A stretch of DNA of 64,000 bases, taken from the NCBI RefSeq assembly GCF_014904795.1, contig NZ_JACZFS010000031.1, positions 62,001 through 126,000 on the forward strand, given 5' to 3'. The notes under the pieces are model-generated. The model did no database searches, was not told the origin of the DNA, and worked only from the letters and a program-made list of their open reading frames with translations. Each line of letters begins with the position of its first letter. Within the stretch, counting starts at the first letter, position 1. The DNA is from Nisaea nitritireducens. GTDB taxonomy: Bacteria; Pseudomonadota; Alphaproteobacteria; Thalassobaculales; Thalassobaculaceae. This document shows positions 41,243 to 51,230 of the stretch, in pieces. Position numbers and translations under genes: made by a program.

Positions 41243-42844
41243 ATGACCTCCGATCATCAACAGTCCATGGCGGGCGGCGGCGAGCCGCCCGCCATCGAGT
41301 TGAAGGGCATCAGTAAGAGTTTCGGACCGGTTCAGGCGAACCGGAACGTAACGCTGCGCGTCATGCCGGGCACAATCCACGGCATCGTCGGCGAGAACGG
41401 GGCGGGGAAATCGACCCTGATGTCGATCCTGTACGGCTTCTATCATGCCGATGCAGGGGAAATTCTGGTCGACGGCACACCGGTAACCATCGCATCCAGC
41501 CGGGCCGCCATCGATCTCGGCATCGGCATGGTGCATCAGCACTTCATGCTGGTCGACACCATGAGTGTGCTCGACAATGTCATGCTCGGCTCCGAAGGCG
41601 GCGCGCTGCTCGACAAGGGTGAGCGGGCGGCACGGGCTGAGCTGGCGCGGCTGTCCCGGGATTACGGGCTGACGGTCGACCCGGACGCGCTTGTCGGCGA
41701 CCTTTCGGTCGGCCAGCAGCAGCGGGTCGAAATCCTCAAGGCACTCATCCGCGGCTGCCGCATCCTGGTACTGGACGAGCCGACCGGTGTACTGACGCCG
41801 CAGGAAGCGGACCGGCTGTTCGAGATCCTGGATGCCCTCCGGGAGCGCGGCGTCACCATTATCCTGATCACCCACAAACTGCGTGAAATCCTAGCCGCCA
41901 CCGACAGCGTGTCGGTCATGCGGCTCGGCGAGATGGTCGCGCACCGGAAGACACCGGAGACCAGCGCCGAGGAGCTCGCCGAACTGATGGTCGGCCGCAA
42001 GGTTCTACTGCGTGTGGACAAGCCGGAGCCGAAAATCGGCGAGACCATCCTGCAGGCCGACAATGTCACCGTCACAGATGCGCAGGACGTTGACCGCGTC
42101 AAAGCGGTGAGCTTCACGGTCCACGCGGGCGAGATCGTCGGCATCGCCGGCGTTGCCGGGAACGGGCAGAGCGAGTTGCTGCAGGCGCTGGCCGGTATCC
42201 AGCGACTCTCAGGTGGCTCTTTTTCGATAAACGGCACCCGCACGGTGTCCGCCGCGACACCCTACAATCCGCATGAGGCACGCGGTCTCGGCATCGCCCA
42301 TGTGCCGGAAGACCGGCACCATATGGGGCTGGTCACCGCTTTCCCGGCGCATGAAAACCACATTCTCGGCCACCAGGACTGGGATCAGTACAACAACGGT
42401 CTGCTGCTGGACCGGGAAGCGGCCATCGCCGACTGTGCGGCGGAGATGGAGCGCTATGACGTGCGTCCACCGAACCCGCACCTCCCGGCAGCCAGTTTCT
42501 CCGGAGGGAACCAGCAAAAACTCGTGCTGGCCCGGGAGCTGGAAACCGAGCCGAAGCTGCTGCTGGTCGGCCAGCCGACGCGCGGTGTCGATATCGGCGC
42601 CATCGAGTTCATCCACAACACCCTGGTCGCCATGCGCGACCAAGGCGCCGCGGTCTTGCTGGTATCCGTGGAGCTGGAGGAGATCATGTCTCTCTCCGAC
42701 CGCATCCTCGTCATGTCCGACGGCCGTATCGTCGGCGAGATGATGGCCGCCGATGCGGACCCGCAACGGATCGGCCTGATGATGGCGAACATTTCAGAAG
42801 ACGATGCCCCTCAGGGCAGTCCCGAGGGTGACAAAGCCGCATGA
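41243..42844 (+). CDS. ABC transporter ATPase with two nucleotide-binding domains
   Basis: The 533-aa protein has two fused ATP-binding domains of the sugar/nucleoside type. The first has Walker A GENGAGKST near residue 55, signature LSVGQQQRVEI and Walker B ILVLDEP. The second has GVAGNGQSE (variant Walker A), FSGGNQQKLVLARE and LLLVGQPTRGVD. The second site lacks the usual lysine, as is common in this family. Its stop overlaps the permease start (ATGA). Together with the neighbours it forms a BmpA/NupABC-like importer. Confidence 0.92.
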   Translation: MTSDHQQSMAGGGEPPAIELKGISKSFGPVQANRNVTLRVMPGTIHGIVGENGAGKSTLMSILYGFYHADAGEILVDGTPVTIASSRAAIDLGIGMVHQHFMLVDTMSVLDNVMLGSEGGALLDKGERAARAELARLSRDYGLTVDPDALVGDLSVGQQQRVEILKALIRGCRILVLDEPTGVLTPQEADRLFEILDALRERGVTIILITHKLREILAATDSVSVMRLGEMVAHRKTPETSAEELAELMVGRKVLLRVDKPEPKIGETILQADNVTVTDAQDVDRVKAVSFTVHAGEIVGIAGVAGNGQSELLQALAGIQRLSGGSFSINGTRTVSAATPYNPHEARGLGIAHVPEDRHHMGLVTAFPAHENHILGHQDWDQYNNGLLLDREAAIADCAAEMERYDVRPPNPHLPAASFSGGNQQKLVLARELETEPKLLLVGQPTRGVDIGAIEFIHNTLVAMRDQGAAVLLVSVELEEIMSLSDRILVMSDGRIVGEMMAADADPQRIGLMMANISEDDAPQGSPEGDKAA

Positions 42845-43947
42845 GCCAGCCGATCAAGCTCCCGAAATGGGTCGATGTCGGGGTTATTCCGGCACTGAAC
42901 ATCCTCGCCGCGCTCGCGGTCTCCGCTCTTGTCATCCTGGCGCTCGGCGAAAACCCGATCGAAGCGCTGGACGTCATGCTTTACGGGGCTTTCGGCTATG
43001 ACGAGGCCATCGGCTACACGCTTTATTACACGACCAATTTCATCTTCACCGGCCTTGCCGTCGCGGTCGCCTTCCATGCCGGGCTGTTCAATATCGGCGG
43101 CGAAGGGCAGGCCTATATCGGCGGGCTTGGCGTCGGGCTTGTCATCCTGGCACTGGACGGGCTGCTGCCTTGGTACGCGCTGCTGCCGCTGGCCATGATC
43201 GGGGCCGCCTTGTTCGGCGGGATCTGGGCGGCGGTGCCGGGCTGGCTGCAGGCCTATCGCGGCAGCCACATCGTCATCACCACCATCATGTTCAACTTCA
43301 TCGCCTCGGCGCTGATGGTCTACCTGTTGGTCAATGTGATGATCAAGCCGGGGCAGATGTCCCCCGAAAGCCGGGAATTCGCCGAAAGCGCCTGGCTGCC
43401 GATGGCGCACCAGATGTTCGCCGTCATCGGGATAGACGTCTCCCGCTCGCCGCTGAACCTCTCCTTTGTCCTTGCCCTGATCGCCTCCGTCCTCGTCGCC
43501 ATCTTCATCTGGCGCACCCGATGGGGCTATGCCATCCGCACGGTCGGCCGGAACGAGACGGCGGCGATCTATGCCGGGATCGATCCGAAGAAGACGATCT
43601 TCTGGACCATGGCACTTTCCGGAATGCTGGCCGGCATGGTCGGCATCAACGAGATCATGGGCGTGCAGCACAAGCTGCTGCTGAACTTCACCGCCGGATA
43701 CGGCTTCACCGGCATCGCCGTCGCCCTGATGGGACGTAATCATCCGATCGGCATCGTGCTGGCCAGCCTGTTGTTCGGTACCCTCTATCAGGGTGGCGCG
43801 GAGCTCGACTTCGAGTTCGAGCAGATCACCCGCGACATGGTAATCGTCATCCAGGGTTTCATCATCCTGTTCTCCGGCGCGCTCGCCTACATGTTCAATC
43901 CGCTGGTCGCGCGGCTGATCGGCCGGCTCATGCCGGCGCGGGGCTAG
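42841..43947 (+). CDS. nucleoside-type ABC transporter permease 1
   Basis: The 368-aa protein has about ten membrane segments and the BPD_transp_2 motifs AFHAGLFNIGGEGQAYIGGLG and GFTGIAVALMGRNHPIGI. It fits the larger YufP/NupB-type permease. It overlaps the ATPase gene by four bases and is followed 9 bp later by the second permease, so the pair should form the channel of the importer. Confidence 0.92.
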   Translation: MSQPIKLPKWVDVGVIPALNILAALAVSALVILALGENPIEALDVMLYGAFGYDEAIGYTLYYTTNFIFTGLAVAVAFHAGLFNIGGEGQAYIGGLGVGLVILALDGLLPWYALLPLAMIGAALFGGIWAAVPGWLQAYRGSHIVITTIMFNFIASALMVYLLVNVMIKPGQMSPESREFAESAWLPMAHQMFAVIGIDVSRSPLNLSFVLALIASVLVAIFIWRTRWGYAIRTVGRNETAAIYAGIDPKKTIFWTMALSGMLAGMVGINEIMGVQHKLLLNFTAGYGFTGIAVALMGRNHPIGIVLASLLFGTLYQGGAELDFEFEQITRDMVIVIQGFIILFSGALAYMFNPLVARLIGRLMPARG

Positions 43948-43956
43948 GGGGCGATC

Positions 43957-44934
43957 ATGGCGGACACCTATCTCCTGATCCTGCTCACCCTCGACGCCAC
44001 GCTGCGCGTCGCCACGCCGCTGATCCTGGCCGCCATGGCCGGTCTGTTCTCGGAACGCTCGGGCGTGATCGATATCGGACTTGAGGGCAAGATGCTGGCG
44101 GCTGCCTTTGCCGCCGCCGCGACCGCTGCCGTCACCGGCTCGGCATGGGCCGGGCTCGGCATGGGAATTTCCGTCTCCATCGGTCTGGCGCTGCTGCACG
44201 GCTTTGCCTGCATCACCCACAGGGGCGATCAGGTGATCAGCGGCGTTGCCATCAATGTCGTGGCCGCCGGGCTGACAATCGTGCTCGGCATCGCCTGGTT
44301 CCATCAGGGCGGCCGGACGCCGACCCTCGATGCCTCCGCGCGCTTTACTGAACATGCCCTGCCTTTCGCGGATGCCGCACGCAGCATTCCGGTGATCGGG
44401 CCGCTCTATGCGGAGGTGATCAGCGGGCACAACATCCTCGTCTATCTCGCCCTTGCCGTCGTGCCGCTGACCTGGTGGGTGGTTTACCGCACCCGGTTCG
44501 GATTGCGGCTGCGGGCTGTCGGCGAAAACCCGGCGGCGGTCGATACTGCCGGGATCAGCGTCACCGGCCTGCGCTACAGCGCACTGGTGATCGCAGGGAC
44601 CCTCTGCGGCATTGCCGGGACCTACCTCTCCACCGCCCATTCCGCCGCCTTCGTGCGCGACATGACGGCAGGCAAGGGATACATGGCGCTGGCGGCGATG
44701 ATCTTCGGCAAGTGGAAGCCGGTGCCGACCCTGTTCGCCTGCCTGCTGTTCGGCTTTCTCGACGCCATGGCTGTCCGCCTGCAGGGCGTCGAGCTGCCGG
44801 TAATCGGCATCTTCCCGGTTCAGCTGCTGCAGGCCCTGCCCTACATTCTGACCGTCGTCCTGCTGGCCGGCTTCATCGGCAAGGCCATCGCCCCAAAAGC
44901 CAGCGGCACCCCCTATGTGAAGGAGCGGACGTGA
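43957..44934 (+). CDS. nucleoside-type ABC transporter permease 2
   Basis: The 325-aa protein has about nine membrane segments and the YufQ/NupC-type signature LFSERSGVIDIGLEGKMLAAA, with GDQVISGVAINVVAAG and GKGYMALAAMIFGKW. It ends with TGA overlapping the GTG of the phosphorylase gene, so transport and cleavage genes are coupled. Confidence 0.92.
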   Translation: MADTYLLILLTLDATLRVATPLILAAMAGLFSERSGVIDIGLEGKMLAAAFAAAATAAVTGSAWAGLGMGISVSIGLALLHGFACITHRGDQVISGVAINVVAAGLTIVLGIAWFHQGGRTPTLDASARFTEHALPFADAARSIPVIGPLYAEVISGHNILVYLALAVVPLTWWVVYRTRFGLRLRAVGENPAAVDTAGISVTGLRYSALVIAGTLCGIAGTYLSTAHSAAFVRDMTAGKGYMALAAMIFGKWKPVPTLFACLLFGFLDAMAVRLQGVELPVIGIFPVQLLQALPYILTVVLLAGFIGKAIAPKASGTPYVKERT

Positions 44935-45755
44935 CCCCTTACAGCATAGCGGCCAAGGCTATCCGCGCAGCTCTGCCGGGCCGAAGCGCCCGGATCGCAC
45001 TGGTCCTCGGCAGCGGGCTCGGCCCCGTCGCCGATGCGGTGGAAAACCCGGCCTCGGTTTCTTTCGACGACATCCCCGGCTTTCCGAAACCTGCTGTCGA
45101 AGGCCACCACGGCCGCCTGATCCATGGCACGCTTTCGGGCCGCGAAGTCTTCGTCCTGCAGGGCCGGGCACATGCCTATGAAGGCCATCCGCTGTCCGAC
45201 GTCGTTCTGCCGGTGCGGGCGCTGGCCCTGCTCGGTGTCGAGACGCTGGTACTGACCAACGCCGCCGGAAGCCTTCGGGAAGACATGGCGCAAGGCGGCC
45301 TGATGATGCTGACGGACCATATCAACTGGTCCGGCGCCAATCCGCTGATCGGCCCGAACGATCCGGCACTCGGACCGCGCTTCTTCGACATGACACAGGC
45401 CTATGACATCGGCCTGCGGGACGCGCTCCGGCGCAGCGCCGAGGCGGAGGATGTGGCGCTGCATGAAGGCACCTACCTCTGGGCGCTCGGCCCGAACTTC
45501 GAAACCCCGGCGGAAATCCGCGCCTTCCGCCTCCTCGGCGCCGATGCCGTCGGCATGTCGACGGTGCCGGAAGTGCTGGCCGCCCGGCATGCGGGCCTCA
45601 GGGTTGCCGCAATTTCCGGTATAACCAATTTCGGCGCGGGCATGGTTGCGAACGAAATTCTCGACCACGAACACACACTGGCCCAAGGCGCGACGATCGC
45701 GGAGTCCATGACCCGCCTGCTGCTGGAATTTCTGAAGGACCCAATTCATGACTGA
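44931..45755 (+). CDS. punA: purine nucleoside phosphorylase, trimeric type (GTG start)
   Basis: It splits purine nucleosides with phosphate to base and (deoxy)ribose-1-phosphate. The 274-aa protein has LVLGSGLGPVADAV (phosphate loop), VEGHHGRLIHG, TNAAGSLREDMAQGGLMMLTDHINWSG and SGITNFGAG; the Asn in the last motif favours 6-oxopurines such as inosine and guanosine. The Glu lies in GPNFETPAEIR. The GTG start overlaps the previous stop, and its own end overlaps deoC by 8 bp. Confidence 0.92.
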   Translation: MTPYSIAAKAIRAALPGRSARIALVLGSGLGPVADAVENPASVSFDDIPGFPKPAVEGHHGRLIHGTLSGREVFVLQGRAHAYEGHPLSDVVLPVRALALLGVETLVLTNAAGSLREDMAQGGLMMLTDHINWSGANPLIGPNDPALGPRFFDMTQAYDIGLRDALRRSAEAEDVALHEGTYLWALGPNFETPAEIRAFRLLGADAVGMSTVPEVLAARHAGLRVAAISGITNFGAGMVANEILDHEHTLAQGATIAESMTRLLLEFLKDPIHD

Positions 45756-46476
45756 AGCCGGCCGCGCATTGTCCATGCTCGATTTGACGAGTCTTGCAGA
45801 CGATGACACTCCGGCCTCGGTCGGTGCCATGCTGAAACGCGCCGTGACGCCCGCCGGGCCGGTCGCCGCTGTCTGCATCTGGCCGGCATTCGTGGCGCAG
45901 GCAAAGAGCGCACTTGCCGGAACGACTGTCCGCATTGCCACGGTCTCGAACTTCCCGCATGGCCGCCCGGATATCGCGGGCGCTATCGCGGTTACGAAAC
46001 AGGCCGTTGCGGATGGCGCGGATGAGGTGGACGTGGTCTGGCCTTATGACAGCTGGCTGAACGGCAATACCGCCATCGCCGGGGATCTTGTCAGCGCGTG
46101 CAAGCAAGCCTGCGGACCCGACGCACACCTCAAGGTCATTCTGGAAACAGGCCGGTTGCAGACCGCCGACGCCATCGCCGGCTCCAGCCGGGACGCGATT
46201 GCGGCCGGTGCGGATTTCATCAAGACCTCCACCGGCAAGACACCCGTCTCCGCCACTCTGGAAGCTGCCCATATCATGCTGGAAGCCATCCGGGAGAGCG
46301 GCAAGCCGGTCGGCCTGAAACCCTCCGGCGGCATTCGCACAACGGAGCAGGCCATTGCCTATCTGCGGCTCGCCGACAAGATCATGGGACCGGGCTGGGC
46401 GACACCGGAGACGTTCCGTTTCGGTGCCAGCAGTCTGCTCGACGCTCTGTTGAAGACACTTGGGCACAAAGAGTGA
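45748..46476 (+). CDS. deoC: deoxyribose-phosphate aldolase
   Basis: DeoC cleaves deoxyribose-5-phosphate to glyceraldehyde-3-phosphate and acetaldehyde. The 242-aa TIM barrel has the Schiff-base lysine K159 (FIKTSTGK) and the assisting K191 (VGLKPSGGI). VWPYDSW and SNFPHG mark the short E. coli-like form. It overlaps the phosphorylase gene by 8 bp and is followed 12 bp later by deoA. Confidence 0.95.
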   Translation: MTEAGRALSMLDLTSLADDDTPASVGAMLKRAVTPAGPVAAVCIWPAFVAQAKSALAGTTVRIATVSNFPHGRPDIAGAIAVTKQAVADGADEVDVVWPYDSWLNGNTAIAGDLVSACKQACGPDAHLKVILETGRLQTADAIAGSSRDAIAAGADFIKTSTGKTPVSATLEAAHIMLEAIRESGKPVGLKPSGGIRTTEQAIAYLRLADKIMGPGWATPETFRFGASSLLDALLKTLGHKE

Positions 46477-46488
46477 GAGACTACCGCC

Positions 46489-47802
46489 ATGCTGACCCAG
46501 GAAATCATCCGCAAGAAACGTGACCGCGCCGCTCTCTCGGAGGCCGAGATCGCGACCTTTGTCGAACGGATTACCAGCGACGAAGCGAGCCCGGAACAGA
46601 TTGCCGCCTTCGGCATGGCCGTCTTCCTGAATGGCATGGAAACCGAAGAGACCGTCGCCCTGACCCTGGCGATGCGGGACAGCGGCAATGTGATGGACTG
46701 GGATGCGGAAACGCTCGGCGGCCCGGTCCTGGACAAGCATTCGACCGGCGGGGTCGGCGACAAGGTCAGCCTGATGCTGGCCCCGATGGTCGCTGCCACC
46801 GGCGGCTTCGTGCCGATGATATCCGGACGCGGGCTCGGCCATACCGGCGGCACGCTGGACAAACTGGACTCAATCCGTGGCTACGAGACAGCGCCGTCAG
46901 TCTCCCGTTTCCGCAAGGCGGTCGAGCAGGCAGGCTGCGCCATCATCGGACAGACTGAAGATCTCGCCCCGGCGGACAGGCGCTTTTATGCCGTGCGGGA
47001 TGTGACGGCGACGGTGGAATCCATTCCCCTGATCACAGCCTCGATCCTCTCCAAGAAACTCGCCGCCGGGCTGCAGGGCCTCGCCATGGATGTGAAGACC
47101 GGCTCCGGTGCCTTCATGGAAACGCTCGACGGCTCCCGCGCCCTTGCCCGCTCCATCGTCGATGTAGCGAACGGCGCCGGACTGCCGACCACCGCAATCA
47201 TCACGGACATGAATCAGGTGCTCGGCCACAGCGCCGGTAATGCCGTGGAAGTGCGCGAGACCATCGATTACCTCACCGGCGAACGGCGCGACGACCGTCT
47301 GCATGAGGTTGTAATCGCGCTCGGCGCGGAAATGCTGGTCACCGGCGGACTCGCACCGGATCGGGAGAGCGCCCGGGAAAAATTGCTGCGTACCCTCGCC
47401 TCCGGCGCGGCCGCCGAACGGTTCGAGCGCATGGTCTCCTGTCTTGGCGGGCCGACCCATCTGTTGCGCGACACCAAAGCTCTTGCCAAGGCTGCGCATG
47501 TTGTTTCTGTCCATGCCGACCGCACCGGAACGGTGACGGCAATCGACACTCGTCGGATCGGCCTCGCCGTGGTCGAGCTTGGCGGTGGACGGCAGCGGGC
47601 AGAGGACCGCATCGACCGCTCCGTCGGACTGACCGAAATCGCCGGGCTCGGCGATACCGTCGACGGCGAGCAGCCGCTGGCGGTCGTTCATGCGAAGGAC
47701 GAGGAGGACGCCGCCCGCGCGGCCGAAACACTGAAGCAAGCTTTCAGCATCGGCAATGGTACGCCGGATGAGGCCTCCCCCATTATCGAGATTGTCACCT
47801 GA
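46489..47802 (+). CDS. deoA: thymidine phosphorylase
   Basis: DeoA splits thymidine and deoxyuridine with phosphate. The 437-aa protein has an N-terminal helical domain, the family signature [32 protein letters not shown] and the phosphate-site [11 protein letters not shown]. The length is standard. It follows deoC by 12 bp, and its TGA overlaps the deoB ATG by one base. Confidence 0.96.
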   Translation: MLTQEIIRKKRDRAALSEAEIATFVERITSDEASPEQIAAFGMAVFLNGMETEETVALTLAMRDSGNVMDWDAETLGGPVLDKHSTGGVGDKVSLMLAPMVAATGGFVPMISGRGLGHTGGTLDKLDSIRGYETAPSVSRFRKAVEQAGCAIIGQTEDLAPADRRFYAVRDVTATVESIPLITASILSKKLAAGLQGLAMDVKTGSGAFMETLDGSRALARSIVDVANGAGLPTTAIITDMNQVLGHSAGNAVEVRETIDYLTGERRDDRLHEVVIALGAEMLVTGGLAPDRESAREKLLRTLASGAAAERFERMVSCLGGPTHLLRDTKALAKAAHVVSVHADRTGTVTAIDTRRIGLAVVELGGGRQRAEDRIDRSVGLTEIAGLGDTVDGEQPLAVVHAKDEEDAARAAETLKQAFSIGNGTPDEASPIIEIVT

Positions 47803-49025
47803 TGGCCCGGGCATTCCTCATCGTTCTCGATTCCGTCGGCATCGGCGGCGCCCCCGATGCCGAGGCGTTCGGGGATACCGGCTCGAATACAGTCGGCCAT
47901 ATCGCGGAAGCCTGCGCTGACGGACGCGGAGAAAACGAGCAGCGCTCCGGTCCTCTTTGCCTTCCCAATCTCTGCCGGATCGGACTCGGAAGTGCGCTCG
48001 AAGCCAGTACGGGAAAGCCCGCGCCCGGCCTTACAGCGGCCTCGCCGGAGGCAAGCTGGGGATATGCCTCGGAGATCAGTAACGGCAAGGACACACCGAG
48101 CGGGCACTGGGAGCTGACCGGTGTGCCGGTCAGCTTTGACTGGGGATATTTCCCGGAAACTGAACCCTGCTTCCCGCGCGACCTGATGGAGCGGCTGATG
48201 AAGGCCGCCGATCTGCCCGGCTGGCTCGGCGACCGGCATGCCAGCGGCACTGTCATCATCGAGGAGCTTGGCGAGGAGCACATCCGCACCGGCAAGCCGA
48301 TCTTCTACACCTCCGCCGACAGCGTGATGCAGATCGCCGCGCATGAAGAGCATTTTGGGCTCGACCGTCTACTGCGTCTCTGCGAGACGGCGCGCACGCT
48401 TGTCGACCCGCTGAAAATCGGCCGGGTGATCGCCCGCCCCTTTGTCGGAGAAGACAGCGCCAGTTTCCGGCGCACGGCCAACCGGCGGGACTATTCCGTA
48501 CTGCCGCCTGCTCCGACACTGCTGAAACGCCAAACGGATCGTGGCGGCTCTGTCATCTCCATCGGCAAGATCGGCGACATCTTCGCCCATGACGGCACCG
48601 GCCGGGAGGTGAAGGCACCGGATAATGATGCGATGTTCGACCTGCTCCTAAAGGAGACACGCGCTGCCGGGTCCGATAGCCTTATCGTCGTCAATTTCGT
48701 CGATTTCGATGTGCATTTCGGCCACCGCCGCAATCCGGCTGGATATGCCGCAGCGCTCGAAGCCTTCGACAGCCGCCTGCCGGAATTCGAAGCCCTGCTT
48801 GGCCCCGGCGATCTGGCCGTCATCACTGCCGACCACGGTTGCGATCCGACCTGGCGCGGCACAGACCATACACGCGAGAATGTCCCTGTGCTGGCCCTCG
48901 GCGGTGCCAGACCCGATGTCGCCTTCGGGCATCTCTCCAGCTTCGCCGATGTCGGCCAGACATTGGCACGACATCTCGGGATAAACGATATGCCGCACGG
49001 CCAGTCTTTCGGCCAGGCGGCGTAG
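47802..49025 (+). CDS. deoB: phosphopentomutase
   Basis: DeoB converts (deoxy)ribose-1-phosphate to the 5-phosphate, linking the two phosphorylases to DeoC. The 407-aa alkaline-phosphatase-superfamily protein has [18 protein letters not shown] with the metal Asp, [13 protein letters not shown] with the catalytic Thr region, and [20 protein letters not shown]. Its start overlaps the deoA stop. Confidence 0.96.
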   Translation: MARAFLIVLDSVGIGGAPDAEAFGDTGSNTVGHIAEACADGRGENEQRSGPLCLPNLCRIGLGSALEASTGKPAPGLTAASPEASWGYASEISNGKDTPSGHWELTGVPVSFDWGYFPETEPCFPRDLMERLMKAADLPGWLGDRHASGTVIIEELGEEHIRTGKPIFYTSADSVMQIAAHEEHFGLDRLLRLCETARTLVDPLKIGRVIARPFVGEDSASFRRTANRRDYSVLPPAPTLLKRQTDRGGSVISIGKIGDIFAHDGTGREVKAPDNDAMFDLLLKETRAAGSDSLIVVNFVDFDVHFGHRRNPAGYAAALEAFDSRLPEFEALLGPGDLAVITADHGCDPTWRGTDHTRENVPVLALGGARPDVAFGHLSSFADVGQTLARHLGINDMPHGQSFGQAA

Positions 49026-49035
49026 GGGACCAGCG

Positions 49036-49560
49036 ATGAAAATGTTACGGGACCTGATCCTTATCGCCATGATCGCCGCCGGCGGCATTGGCGGCTCCCA
49101 GATCCCGCAACTCGTCCAGGAATATGAACAGCGCCTCGGCGGCGCGCGGGACGAGGCCATGGCCGCGCACAAGAAGGACGTTGAGGATGCAGGCGCCTTC
49201 GGCCTGTCCCTCAAGGAATTCGCGGACCGGTACCGGGCGTCAGAGGATGAAGCGATCCGGTCCGGGGCCGACAACATGCTGCGCCGGCGCGACCGGGCCG
49301 AGGCGCTCGACGAGGCGCTCGTCGAGCTCGCCAAAGCGCCCTACATGATGCGCCCCTGGATCGCTTTCCAGCATCTCGATCCCGTGGTCGGCCCCGCCAC
49401 ATGGGAGGCCTTCAAGCCGACACTGACAATCGATCCGAGATTTGCCATCGTCGGCGTTCTGGTTGCCTGGATTTTGCACGCCCTGTTGGCCCTGATCTGG
49501 CGTCTGGTCCTCAGACGGCCATACCGGGAACGGCGCCGCTTCGACCGCCGCCGTGCCTGA
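49036..49560 (+). CDS. DUF2937 membrane protein
   Basis: The 174-aa protein fits DUF2937: an N-terminal membrane segment (LILIAMIAAGGIGGSQIPQLVQEYEQRLGGA), a charged helical middle, the segment AFQHLDPVVGPATWEAFKPTLT, and a second membrane helix (AIVGVLVAWILHALLALIW) before a basic tail. The function is unknown. It lies 10 bp after deoB and overlaps the next gene by 8 bp, so it travels with the nucleoside operon. Confidence 0.8.
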   Translation: MKMLRDLILIAMIAAGGIGGSQIPQLVQEYEQRLGGARDEAMAAHKKDVEDAGAFGLSLKEFADRYRASEDEAIRSGADNMLRRRDRAEALDEALVELAKAPYMMRPWIAFQHLDPVVGPATWEAFKPTLTIDPRFAIVGVLVAWILHALLALIWRLVLRRPYRERRRFDRRRA

Positions 49561-50140
49561 TCCGCTTGAAATTCTTGTCACGCGGATTTCCGCCTGCCGC
49601 ACCTGCGCCGACCATTTGCCCCTCGGCCCACGCCCCGTCGTGGTGCCGCGTCCCGGCGCCCGCATCCTGATTGTCGGACAGGCTCCAGGCACCCGGGTGC
49701 ACGAGAGCGGTATTCCCTGGAACGACCGCTCAGGTGACCGGCTGCGGGAATGGATGGGTCTGGATCGGGAGACTTTCTACACCTCCGAGCGGATCGCCAT
49801 CATGCCGATGGGCTTCTGCTATCCCGGCGTGCTGCCCAACGGCGGGGACGCGCCGCCAAGACCGGAATGCGCCCCGCAATGGCACGCGGAACTGCTCGGC
49901 CACATGCCGCGGATCGATCTGGTGATCCTGGCCGGCATGTATGCCCAGAAACATTATCTCGGGAAGGCGCGAAAAAAGACCCTGACGGAAACCGTCCAGA
50001 GTTGGCGCGACTATGCACCACTCTATCTGCCGATGCCGCACCCGAGTTGGCGCAGCGGCAATATCCTCAAGAAGAATCCCTGGATCGAGGGCGAGATCTT
50101 GCCGCACCTCCAGGCGGAAGTGGCGCGGCTCATCCGGTAG
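49553..50140 (+). CDS. uracil-DNA glycosylase, family-4-like
   Basis: The 195-aa protein has the UDG core GQAPGTRVHESGIPWNDRSGDRLREW at about residues 43-68 and the C-terminal HPS motif in LPMPHPSWRSG. Four cysteines (C15, C18, C89 and C106) have the spacing of the 4Fe-4S cluster in family-4 enzymes. It should remove uracil, or possibly other deaminated bases, from DNA. The start overlaps DUF2937 by 8 bp. Its place at the end of a nucleoside salvage operon is unusual. Confidence 0.82.
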   Translation: MPDPLEILVTRISACRTCADHLPLGPRPVVVPRPGARILIVGQAPGTRVHESGIPWNDRSGDRLREWMGLDRETFYTSERIAIMPMGFCYPGVLPNGGDAPPRPECAPQWHAELLGHMPRIDLVILAGMYAQKHYLGKARKKTLTETVQSWRDYAPLYLPMPHPSWRSGNILKKNPWIEGEILPHLQAEVARLIR

Positions 50141-50149
50141 GCGGCATGC

Positions 50150-51067
50150 CTAGAGGCTGGAGCGTTTCAGCTTCGGCTTTTTCAGGCCGAGCTTGGTCTC
50201 ACGATAGAGGATGAACAGACCTGCGCAGCAAATGATGCTGGCGCCCGCGATCACCTGGTTCGACGGGATATTGCCGAACACCAGATAGCCGAGGGTCGCG
50301 GCCCAGAGCATGGCCGTGTAGTCGAACGGAGCGATCACGGAAGTCGGCGCCTGACGGAAGGCTTCCGTCATGAACATCTGCGCGACACCGCCGATCAGAC
50401 CCACGCCGATCAGCAGGGCGAGATCGACAAAGGTCGGCGTCACCCATTCGAACGGCATGATGGCGCCGCCAACGATCACGCCCGCGAGGGTGAAGTAGAA
50501 CACCGTCGCCGCGCTCCGGTCGATGCTGCCGAGCTTGCGCATGACCACCATGATGGAGCCATAGGCGAAAGCCGCGGCCAGCGCGAGCAGAGCATAAAGG
50601 CTGACCTCGCTGCCATCCGGTGCGGCGGCCAGCGCTACACCGGCGAAACCGGTCAGCACGGCGGCGAGCCGCTTGATGCCGACTTTCTCACCCAGAAACG
50701 GGATGGCCAGCAACGTGCCGAACAGCGGTGCGGAGAAGCTGATTGTGACGTAGGTCGCGAAATCCATCTGGGAGAGCGCGTAGAAGCCTGCGAACATGGA
50801 GACGACACCGACGGACGCCCGGATGAACTGCAGGTCGGGCCGCTTGGTCAGCAGCGCGCGCCAGCCGCCCTGAGCCGGCAGATAGAGGAACAACGGCAGC
50901 AGTGCCGGCAAGCTCCGGAAGAAGATGATCTGCGACGTCGGATAGGAGTCGCCAAGACCCTTGACCAGAATACCCATGATCGCGAACAGGAAGACGGCGG
51001 TGAGCTGGCAGGCAATGCCGCGTCCATATCCTGCAGAAGCGGCGACAACGGGAAGAGCGGCAGGCAT
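50150..51067 (-). CDS. EamA/DMT-family transporter
   Basis: The 305-aa protein has ten predicted membrane segments in two EamA repeats (LTAVFLFAIMGILVKGL first, ALAAAFAYGSIMVVMRKLG second) with FRSLPALLPL and APFDYTAMLWAATLGYLVFG. It likely exports a small metabolite; the substrate is unknown. A TTG at 51136 is an in-frame alternative, but the ATG at 51067 removes a poorly conserved leader. It is convergent with the glycosylase gene, 9 bp away. Confidence 0.87.
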   Translation of the reverse strand: MPAALPVVAASAGYGRGIACQLTAVFLFAIMGILVKGLGDSYPTSQIIFFRSLPALLPLFLYLPAQGGWRALLTKRPDLQFIRASVGVVSMFAGFYALSQMDFATYVTISFSAPLFGTLLAIPFLGEKVGIKRLAAVLTGFAGVALAAAPDGSEVSLYALLALAAAFAYGSIMVVMRKLGSIDRSAATVFYFTLAGVIVGGAIMPFEWVTPTFVDLALLIGVGLIGGVAQMFMTEAFRQAPTSVIAPFDYTAMLWAATLGYLVFGNIPSNQVIAGASIICCAGLFILYRETKLGLKKPKLKRSSL

Positions 51068-51230
51068 CAGATAGACTTCCGGACGCGGGAACAATTTGTT
51101 CACGCTACGCCCGCAACCACCGATTGAGGCATGCAAAAAACGACTATCTGACGGCTAAGGAATCGATAACGTCCTAATAAATATATAATTTTTGTCGCAT
51201 GTGAAACACCCAGTCGGATTCAGAGCATTT

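Noticed and set aside
42811-44640. A 609-codon open frame on the minus strand opposite the two permease genes.
   Set aside because: It is a by-product of high third-position GC on the coding strand. Its product is rich in Asp, Gly, His and Gln without domain structure, and the plus-strand permeases are clear.
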